26,804 nucleotides of DNA from CAYZYK01 sp964482615 (GTDB lineage Bacteria > Patescibacteriota > Minisyncoccia > Minisyncoccales > CAYZYK01), in assembly GCA_964482615.1 (NCBI GenBank), contig CAYZYK010000008.1, positions 1-26,804 on the forward strand. Direction: 5' to 3'. The notes beneath the pieces are model-generated. The model was given only the letters and a program-made list of their open reading frames with translations, was not told the origin of the DNA and ran no database searches. Of the stretch, positions 21,390-26,804 are shown one piece after another; the first letter of the stretch is position 1; each line of letters opens with the position of its first letter. The translations under genes and the position numbers were made by a program.

Positions 21390-21887
21390 ATGAATAAAAA
21401 GATTATTATAACCGTTGTTGTTATTGTTGTTATTCTATTGGGTGCATATCTTGTGTTGAGAAGCGGAGAATCTCAGCAAGCCCAAGCTCCTCAAGAAGAT
21501 CAATCAACGGAAACAGTAGAAACAAAAGAAAGACAAGAAATGGGTAGAACATCAGATTCTGAAAAGGAGAACAGACAAGGAGAGGAACATATTGTTCGTT
21601 ATACTGATGATGGTTACTTTCCTTCAACATTAATAATAAAAAAAGAAGATAAAGTAATTTTCAAAAACGAAAGCATTCAGATGATGTGGACAGCATCAGC
21701 CGTACATCCCACTCACGCAGCCTACAGTGGCACTACTTTAAGTGAACATTGTCCCGATACTGAAAAGAAAGCTTTTGATCAATGTGGCGCTAGTGATGAA
21801 TACCATTTTACTTTCGAGAAGATTGGCAGTTGGAAATATCATAATCATCTAAACCCCGGTCATACAGGAACTATTATTGTAGAATAA
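21390..21887 (+). CDS. Membrane-anchored cupredoxin-like protein
   Basis: The 165-residue protein has an N-terminal hydrophobic helix (about 5-24, IIITVVVIVVILLGAYLVL) that anchors or exports it, an acidic Gln/Glu/Thr linker (25-68), and a cupredoxin-like beta domain (about 70-165). Domain signs are YTDDGYFPSTLIIKKEDKV, the first ligand site in AVHPTHAAY, and the closing HFTFEKIGSWKYHNHLNPGH. At the place of the blue-copper cysteine the sequence has Tyr (WKYHNH), and the usual axial Met is His, so a classical blue site is unlikely. Two other cysteines (EHCPD and DQCGA) may form a disulfide. Its neighbours are redox proteins. Confidence 0.75.
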   Translation: MNKKIIITVVVIVVILLGAYLVLRSGESQQAQAPQEDQSTETVETKERQEMGRTSDSEKENRQGEEHIVRYTDDGYFPSTLIIKKEDKVIFKNESIQMMWTASAVHPTHAAYSGTTLSEHCPDTEKKAFDQCGASDEYHFTFEKIGSWKYHNHLNPGHTGTIIVE

Positions 21888-21911
21888 TCGTAAAATCCAG
21901 AGAAAATAATA

Positions 21912-22505
21912 ATGAAAACCCTTATTATCTACTCACATCCTGACACAAAAGGACATTGTAATGCTTTTCTTAAAGAAACAAAAAGAGGGCTTAAAAAAAG
22001 AAAAGTGGATTTTGAAGTGATTGATTTGTACAAAATAGGCTATGACCCCGTTTTAAAAGAAGAAGAACTTTATACTGCGGGAAACAGAAAAGTATCTCAA
22101 GGAACAAAAGAATTTCAACAGAAAATAAAAGGAAGTCAAAATTTAATTATAATCTATCCTGTTTGGTGGGGAAGCACACCAGCAATATTGAAGGGGTTTT
22201 TTGACAGAGTGTTAACTCCTGGATTTGCCTTCAATTTTAAGAAAGGAAAGATATTTCCCCAGAGGCTCCTTAAAGGAAAAAAAGCAATTCTCTTTTTAAC
22301 TGCAAGCAGCCCATGGATTTTTTATTGGTTACTTTTGCAAGCCCCCAAAATGGCTGTGAAATATTTTACTTTGAGTTTCTGTGGTATAAAATCAAAAGTT
22401 TATCAATTATATAGCTCAAGAAGATTAACTGAAGAGAAAAAAAATAAGATTAGGAATATAACAAAGAAAGGCTTTGACTGGCTTTATGGAAAAAGAAAGT
22501 TCTAA
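21912..22505 (+). CDS. Flavodoxin-fold NAD(P)H:quinone oxidoreductase-like protein
   Basis: The 197-residue protein belongs to the Flavodoxin_2 type (NQO1/MdaB-like). It opens with LIIYSHPDTKGHCNAF, the FMN/FAD phosphate-binding strand and loop, continues with FEVIDLYKIGYDPVL, and carries the family signature IIYPVWWGSTPAILKGFFDRV, followed by TPGFAF. Such enzymes pass two electrons from NAD(P)H to quinones or similar acceptors. It is cytoplasmic, with no signal peptide. It follows the cupredoxin gene after 24 bp and may share its transcript. The exact substrate cannot be read from sequence. Confidence 0.85.
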   Translation: MKTLIIYSHPDTKGHCNAFLKETKRGLKKRKVDFEVIDLYKIGYDPVLKEEELYTAGNRKVSQGTKEFQQKIKGSQNLIIIYPVWWGSTPAILKGFFDRVLTPGFAFNFKKGKIFPQRLLKGKKAILFLTASSPWIFYWLLLQAPKMAVKYFTLSFCGIKSKVYQLYSSRRLTEEKKNKIRNITKKGFDWLYGKRKF

Positions 22506-22515
22506 TTCTTTTAAA

Positions 22516-22740
22516 ATGTGGGGACCTCGTGTCGGACCAATTATCAGCTTATCCATATCTTACCTCTCTTTTATTAAAATCTTTTCCTTGGTAGAGAAAG
22601 AGAAATTCTAAATTGTTCATTTATTTGTTCCCCCTTTTTCCCCGATAATCTGTTTTTTGATTGGTTGGGTAATTAATAGCTTGATTAGATCTAAAATTAA
22701 AGACCAATTTTTTCCTGCAGATTATTTTTCTTTGGTTTAA
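22516..22740 (+). pseudogene. Decayed small membrane-protein ORF
   Basis: An ATG at 22516 opens 31 codons (MWGPRVGPIIS..), stops at TAA 22609-22611, and continues in the same frame for 42 more codons to TAA at 22738. The later part reads PIICFLIGWVINSLIRSKIKDQFFPADYF, which looks like a membrane helix and a charged tail. A single nonsense codon therefore splits a 74-codon frame. It may be a pseudogene or chance; no family is recognised. Otherwise nothing is seen in this 280-bp intergenic stretch apart from the terminator at its end. Confidence 0.35.
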
Positions 22741-22765
22741 AAAAAGAGGCCAACGCTTTGGCCTC
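22741..22765 (-). terminator. Terminator of the secreted-protein gene
   Basis: GAGGCCAA (22746-22753) pairs with TTGGCCTC (22758-22765) around CGCT. The run of seven A on its left is T7 on the minus strand, so it terminates the minus-strand gene ending at 22785. Confidence 0.88.
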
Positions 22766-22784
22766 GATACTATTTTGGAATGTC

Positions 22785-23612
22785 TCATTTTTGGGTTGTT
22801 TCTTTTTTCGCTTCTGATTTTTGTTTGCTTTCTTCTCTTTTTTCAAGATACATCTCTACATTTGGGAGAGGACCCCAGAATATCATTTCTATTTTTTCTA
22901 TTTCTTGGTTGCCATTTAACCAGCACTTGATTGAAACAGGAGCTTCGGGAGTTGTTATTTTCACAACATAATTGTTATCTTCTTTCCAGACAGAGAATCT
23001 GTAGGGATAAATCCCTTTCCCTCTGCTGTACATAATTTCTTTTCCGTTTAGATTATCTATCTCATTGGTTCTCATAATAAAATAGAAAATTGAAATAGGG
23101 TCAACTATAATTCTGTCATCTACTAATTGTCCTTCGTTGAGAGGATAATCTTCGTTTTCAGAATAGATTTTATTTCTTCCATTCATGTCTTTTCTGTCTA
23201 AACGCTCCACTTCCTTTTTTTCTGGATGAAAGGCAGCCTCTCTTGTTTTTGTTTCTGTTCTTTTCCAATGACTATTATTCTTTTCGTAGTATACTCTCCG
23301 CATAAAGAAGTGGGTTGTTGAGAGAGTTTCAGAGTTGATAATACTTCTTATAAGAAGTTGTCTTCTTTCCTTTATTCCCAAGAATTGGTAGAGGACATCA
23401 GAACTGCCTTCTATAATTATTCTTTCTTTGCTCTCTTCAATTAAAAGATTAATTTCTGCTGTTTGTCCTTCGCTTTCAGCACTATATGTAAAATTAATTA
23501 TTTTATCTCTCTCGGGCCCAGGTTCATGTGGGATAGTTTTTCCTTCTGCACAAACAATTGAAATAAGGGCAAAAGAAACAACGAAAAGAAAGACCGATAT
23601 GACTTTTTTCAT
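22785..23612 (-). CDS. Secreted protein of unknown function (DUF3108-like region)
   Basis: The 275-residue protein starts with a clear signal peptide: MKK, a hydrophobic core VISVFLFVVSFALISIV, and a likely signal peptidase I site after VCA. The mature part is rich in beta strands and charged residues. The segment DDRIIVDPISIFYFIM followed by NGKEIMYSRGKGIYPYRFSVW recalls DUF3108 proteins, where a VxDPLSxLYYLR strand precedes a conserved beta sheet; this is tentative. It ends in a Lys/Glu-rich tail. A good Shine-Dalgarno (AAAGGAGAA) lies 8 bp before the ATG, rare in this window. It is divergent from the permease gene and has its own terminator. Confidence 0.7.
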   Translation of the reverse strand: MKKVISVFLFVVSFALISIVCAEGKTIPHEPGPERDKIINFTYSAESEGQTAEINLLIEESKERIIIEGSSDVLYQFLGIKERRQLLIRSIINSETLSTTHFFMRRVYYEKNNSHWKRTETKTREAAFHPEKKEVERLDRKDMNGRNKIYSENEDYPLNEGQLVDDRIIVDPISIFYFIMRTNEIDNLNGKEIMYSRGKGIYPYRFSVWKEDNNYVVKITTPEAPVSIKCWLNGNQEIEKIEMIFWGPLPNVEMYLEKREESKQKSEAKKETTQK

Positions 23613-23699
23613 TTTCTTTCTCCTTTTTGTAAAAGAGCTGGGTTAACTTCTTTCGAATATTTAATATTTTAACATCCATATTTTTAAATTTAAAGCTTT

Positions 23700-23729
23700 T
23701 TGTAGGTGTTTGCTTTTTTCTGATACAAT
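23700..23729 (+). promoter_or_regulatory. Promoter of the permease gene
   Basis: TACAAT (23724-23729) preceded by TGA gives an extended -10. A partial -35 TTGTAG lies 18 bp upstream (23700-23705). The start point near 23736 leaves a leader of about 11 nt without a ribosome binding site. Confidence 0.65.
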
Positions 23730-23746
23730 AGAGTAAATAATTAGTT

Positions 23747-25126
23747 ATGGAAAAGAAACAAATAGTAATTGAAAATAAGACAAAAGGAGTTAAAAAAAAC
23801 ATAGGATTTTTTAGTTTAACGCTTTTGAGTTTGGGTTCTATGATAGGATCTGGAATCTTTGTTCTTTTGGGTCCGGGAGCTGGGATTGCTGGTGATAATT
23901 TACCTTTTTCTTTCTTAATAGCGGGATTCTTAGCCCTACTTTTAGCTTTAATTTACGCTGAATTACTTTCTACTACTTATCCTGCAGAGTCATTTTTTGA
24001 TTTACTTTTTAATGTATACGGAAGAGGTATTTTACCTTTTATAATATCTTGGCTGATAGTTTTAGGAGACGCTGCTTATGGTGCTGTAAATGTGCTAGGA
24101 TTTTCTTACTATTTTCATTTATTGTTGCCTATTCCCCCTCTTTATATCGCAATAGGTGTTGTTCTAATTTTTGCATTTTTGAGTTGGAGAGGAATGGAGA
24201 GAGGAACGAATATAGAGAGAATAATTGCTGTTTTGTTGTTTTTATCTTTGTCTGGTTTCCTGTTTTTAATCTTATCGGAAGACCATATTTTTCTTGATCT
24301 TTTCAAGGGGTTTTCTTTTGGGGGTGTAACTTCCCTACTTGCTGCCTCTGCCCTTATTTACACAGCTTTTATAGGTTATGAAGACATTGCTCTCGTGGTA
24401 AAGAAAGTTAAAGATCCGGCAAAAAATATCCCTCGTGCTTTAATTTCAAGTGTTGTTTTGGCAACGCTTTTGTTTTTCGGCGTTTCTCTTTTGGGGGTGA
24501 ATTTAGTTTCCCCTCAAATTCTAGGTGGTTCTAAAATTCCCTTACTTCTGATTGCAGGAAAGTCGGGAGTATGGGCTGAAATTTTAATAACAGCGGGTGC
24601 TCTTATAGCTACATTAAGCGCTCTTGTAACAATGCTTCTGCTTGGTTCTTATGAATTGCGCCGGGTAGCTAAACAAGGATTCTTCGGGGGTATCTTTACC
24701 CCCCTAAATAGATGGAACATTCCCGGCAGAGCATTGATATTTATAACTTTCCTGGTTTTGTTTTTAATTTTAACTAACTCCGTAAAATTCGTTGCTTATT
24801 TGGGAAACGCTGTTTTTCTGGTTAGTGCTATCTTGATTTCTTTTGCTGTTATCCAACTAAGAAAAAAAAGACCCTATATGGAGAGACCTTTTCGTGTTCC
24901 TTTCTTCCCTTGGTTTCCTCTTTTTGTAGCGGGATTTTGTTTTTTAATTCTATTGTTTGTGGGGAAAGAGGCTCTTTTTGCTGGTCTTATATGGGCCACA
25001 GTGGGGTTTTTTCTATATCTTGTCTCTTGGTTGGAGAGAGAAAGAATAAAGTGGCTTTTTTGGGGAGGATTTCTATCTTTTCTGCTTTTTGTTTTCCTAA
25101 CTTTCTATGTCTTTTTTATCTTGTAG
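23747..25126 (+). CDS. APC-superfamily amino acid permease
   Basis: This 459-residue integral membrane protein has about 12 predicted helices. The first helix carries SLGSMIGSGIFVLLGPG, the glycine-rich unwound substrate-binding segment of APC transporters. Further family marks are YAELLSTTYPAES after helix 2, TAFIGYEDIALVVKKVKDPAKNIPRAL in helix 6 and its following loop, and ERPFRVPFFPWFPL near the C-terminal helices. It likely imports or exchanges an amino acid with protons; the substrate cannot be told. The 3' end overlaps the convergent gene by 11 bp with no terminator between them. It has its own extended -10 promoter. Confidence 0.9.
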   Translation: MEKKQIVIENKTKGVKKNIGFFSLTLLSLGSMIGSGIFVLLGPGAGIAGDNLPFSFLIAGFLALLLALIYAELLSTTYPAESFFDLLFNVYGRGILPFIISWLIVLGDAAYGAVNVLGFSYYFHLLLPIPPLYIAIGVVLIFAFLSWRGMERGTNIERIIAVLLFLSLSGFLFLILSEDHIFLDLFKGFSFGGVTSLLAASALIYTAFIGYEDIALVVKKVKDPAKNIPRALISSVVLATLLFFGVSLLGVNLVSPQILGGSKIPLLLIAGKSGVWAEILITAGALIATLSALVTMLLLGSYELRRVAKQGFFGGIFTPLNRWNIPGRALIFITFLVLFLILTNSVKFVAYLGNAVFLVSAILISFAVIQLRKKRPYMERPFRVPFFPWFPLFVAGFCFLILLFVGKEALFAGLIWATVGFFLYLVSWLERERIKWLFWGGFLSFLLFVFLTFYVFFIL

Positions 25127-25625
25127 CTAAAAGAAGCCCCCCTGTAATATTTAATAATCCCAAAATAGAGGAGACAACAGCTATATAGATATTGAGGGTT
25201 TCTGAGATATTGAATTCTAAAACCCCGAAGAAAAATCCAGCTCCTAAAATAAAGAATACTAATCCTTCAAGGATAAGCGCTCCACCAGCTGTAATAGAGA
25301 ATTTCCTGAAACCGGAAAGATAAGAGAGTTTTGTTACTACTTGTTTGGCCTTTTTTGTTTCCTGCTCAACATCTTTGATCAGTTTTTTTATGTCTTCATC
25401 TGAACTTAAAGAAGCAGCATAAATCTGCAAAGATTTATTTCTTATTTTCTTTTCTTTGATAATTCTATTTTTAATGTCTTCCCAATCTTCTTTTTCTGAA
25501 AAGGTAAGATCGTGTTGGGTGTTAAGCCAATTAATAAAATCACTTTTCTTTGCGTTATTTTCTATGAATTCAAGAATCTTTTTTCTTTTAAGGTATTTCT
25601 GTCTTTCAGACTCCGTGTTATTCAT
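25116..25625 (-). CDS. Two-helix membrane protein of unknown function
   Basis: I do not recognise this 169-residue protein. Residues 1-100 are charged and helical (RQKYLKRKKILEFIENN, KEDWEDIKNRIIKEKK). Two transmembrane helices follow at about 112-136 (GGALILEGLVFFILGAGFFFG) and 145-166 (YIAVVSSILGLLNITGGLLLA). It starts 4 bp after the HtrA-like gene on the same strand, so it is its operon partner and may anchor or feed that protease, which has no membrane helix of its own. That link is inference. Its last codons overlap the permease gene tail-to-tail. Confidence 0.7.
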   Translation of the reverse strand: MNNTESERQKYLKRKKILEFIENNAKKSDFINWLNTQHDLTFSEKEDWEDIKNRIIKEKKIRNKSLQIYAASLSSDEDIKKLIKDVEQETKKAKQVVTKLSYLSGFRKFSITAGGALILEGLVFFILGAGFFFGVLEFNISETLNIYIAVVSSILGLLNITGGLLLATR

Positions 25626-25629
25626 AATA

Positions 25630-26688
25630 TTATTTCTTTTCTTGTAGTTTAGTTTCTAATTCTAGTTTCTTTTTATTCCTTAGAACTTGAAGGGTGATTT
25701 TTTCTCCAACTTTACATTTTTGGAGAATATTAGCTAAGGGATTTTTAAGAGTTATTTTTTCTTTGTTACATTTTAAAATTATATCGTATTCTTGAAGCCC
25801 TGCTTTGTCTGCAGCAGAATCTTTAATTACGGGTGGTTCTCCTAGGGTTTCTCTTATAACTAAAACTCCATAATTTACCGGTAGTTTATTTTTTTTAGCT
25901 ATTTCTTTGTTTAGTAAAATATATTTTACTCCCAAAAAGGGAACTTTTATTTTCCCATGTTTTTTAACTTCTTTTAGGTCTTTTTTAGCATAATTTATAG
26001 GAATAGCAAAACCAATATTCTGGGCATCCAGAACAACAGCCGTGTTTATTCCTATTACTTTTCCGTCTAGATCAACCAAGGGTCCTCCGGAGTTACCCGG
26101 GTTTATAGCAGCATCAGTTTGGATAAGACCTCTTAATCTTGCTGCTTTCTGGTTGAAATGGTGCTGAGCTGTAATGTAGCGGCTGAGACCAGAAACGATA
26201 CCAGTGCTTAAAGTATCATGAAATTCTCCCAAAGCGTTTCCTACAGCGATAACTTGTTCTCCCAACTGTATATTTTGGGAATCTCCCAGCTCCAAAAAGG
26301 GCAAATTTTTCTTTTTTGGTCTTATTTTAAGAATAGCAAGATCGTTTATTGGGTCCCTTGCCATTACTTTAGTTGGGTATTTCTTCTTTGGTTCTAAAAT
26401 TACAGTATAATCAGCTTTAGTGTCAGCTACTACATGATTTGAGGTAATAATGTATCCGTCGTTTGAAACAATGAATCCTGATCCTCCACCTATTTTCTGT
26501 TTTTCTTTCTTTCCCGCTTTCCCACTTTCCATTTTTGGGATCATAAACTCTTTTCCTCCAAAAGGAAAAAGATAAAACCCTTCTATTTTAGGAAGGTCTT
26601 TTGATACTACAATAGTTATTACAGCAGGACAAATCTTTTTTGCTATTTTAACAAAAGGAGATTTTTCTGAAGATAATTTTGGAACCAT
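25630..26688 (-). CDS. HtrA/DegP-like serine protease without signal peptide
   Basis: The 352-residue protein has the trypsin-like HtrA core with a full catalytic triad: H85 in ITSNHVVA, D116 in DPINDLAIL and S200 in INPGNSGGPL. One PDZ domain follows (about 250-345; DSAADKAGLQEYDIILKCNKEKI). The start at 26688 is followed almost at once by the core (FVKIAKKICPAVITIVV). An in-frame stop lies seven codons upstream, so no longer N terminus exists in this sequence. HtrA proteins normally carry a signal peptide or membrane anchor to act outside the cytoplasm; none is visible here. The loop around 33-67 is long and Lys/Gly-rich. It probably degrades misfolded proteins. Confidence 0.88.
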   Translation of the reverse strand: MVPKLSSEKSPFVKIAKKICPAVITIVVSKDLPKIEGFYLFPFGGKEFMIPKMESGKAGKKEKQKIGGGSGFIVSNDGYIITSNHVVADTKADYTVILEPKKKYPTKVMARDPINDLAILKIRPKKKNLPFLELGDSQNIQLGEQVIAVGNALGEFHDTLSTGIVSGLSRYITAQHHFNQKAARLRGLIQTDAAINPGNSGGPLVDLDGKVIGINTAVVLDAQNIGFAIPINYAKKDLKEVKKHGKIKVPFLGVKYILLNKEIAKKNKLPVNYGVLVIRETLGEPPVIKDSAADKAGLQEYDIILKCNKEKITLKNPLANILQKCKVGEKITLQVLRNKKKLELETKLQEKK

Positions 26689-26722
26689 ATTTTTATTAAA
26701 TAAAAATTAATTTACAATCTTC

Positions 26723-26759
26723 ATTGTATCATAGATAATTTCGCTAAACAACGTGTCAA
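26723..26759 (-). promoter_or_regulatory. Promoter of the HtrA-like gene
   Basis: On the minus strand TTGACA (26754-26759) is followed after 16 bp by TATCTA (26732-26737). A second, extended -10 TGaTACAAT ends at 26723. Both could be used. The leader would be about 30-40 nt. The remaining 45 bp to the window end show nothing recognisable. Confidence 0.65.
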
Positions 26760-26804
26760 GTAATTTAACTATCTGACCGAAACATGATTTGACTCTGTGA
26801 TTAA

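Noticed and set aside
1..26804. Recoded TGA (code 25) as in some CPR lineages
   Set aside because: TGA ends genes where expected (for example at 13751-13753 and 17210-17212) and glycines use GGN codons, so the standard bacterial code fits.
1..26804. CRISPR arrays, rRNA genes, prophage
   Set aside because: No regularly spaced repeats, rRNA segments or phage structural genes were seen.

Overview
The window reads as a chromosomal piece of an AT-rich bacterium that probably belongs to the Patescibacteria/CPR (Parcubacteria-like). The grounds are: a minimal type IV pilus operon with no secretin and a LysM protein in its place; very lysine- and glutamate-rich proteins; few Shine-Dalgarno sequences; extended -10 promoters; and one likely leaderless mRNA. 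The standard code is used: TGA is a stop and TGG is Trp. A run of exactly 100 N at 20975-21074 marks a scaffold gap, so this is draft or metagenomic sequence.

Layout. (1) 1-1300: a tRNA-Ala and its GC-rich trailer, then two nearly identical 161-bp copies of the nusA promoter/leader/start region (271-431 and 1165-1325). Between them lies a 733-bp cassette with its own promoter, leader hairpin, strong ribosome binding site, a 110-codon helix-turn-helix gene, a terminator and a possible transposase tail. (2) 1303-7704: housekeeping genes nusA, ppaC, tig, clpP, terminator, promoter, a small ORF, rny (RNase Y) and HU. (3) 7757-7911: tRNA-Gly and tRNA-Pro on the minus strand, divergent from region 4. 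(4) 7994-18278: one long plus-strand unit with a membrane histidine kinase, a receiver-only response regulator, PilB, PilC, three prepilin-like proteins, a PilX-like beta-rich protein, PilM, PilN, PilO and a membrane-anchored LysM protein. (5) 18319-18469: tRNA-Arg and tRNA-His one base apart. (6) 18549-19885: three tightly packed genes (a DUF6941-like protein, an unknown 191-residue protein and a HEPN-like helical protein), closed by a strong terminator. This is the best candidate for an undescribed system. (7) 20001-22505: L-lactate dehydrogenase, a DoxX-like membrane gene broken by the N gap and a frame break, a membrane-anchored cupredoxin and a flavodoxin-fold quinone reductase-like protein. 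(8) 22516-26688: a decayed small ORF, a secreted protein on the minus strand, an APC-type permease on the plus strand, and a minus-strand pair made of an HtrA-like protease and a two-helix membrane protein.

How it fits together. Region 2 covers transcription elongation, pyrophosphate removal, protein folding, proteolysis, RNA decay and DNA packing. Region 4 builds a thin type IV pilus: PilB ATPase, PilC platform, PilM/N/O alignment complex and pilins. A two-component pair sits at its head, and the LysM protein may anchor the machine to peptidoglycan. Lactate dehydrogenase fits a fermentative life. All family names were assigned by reading motifs; no database search was run.
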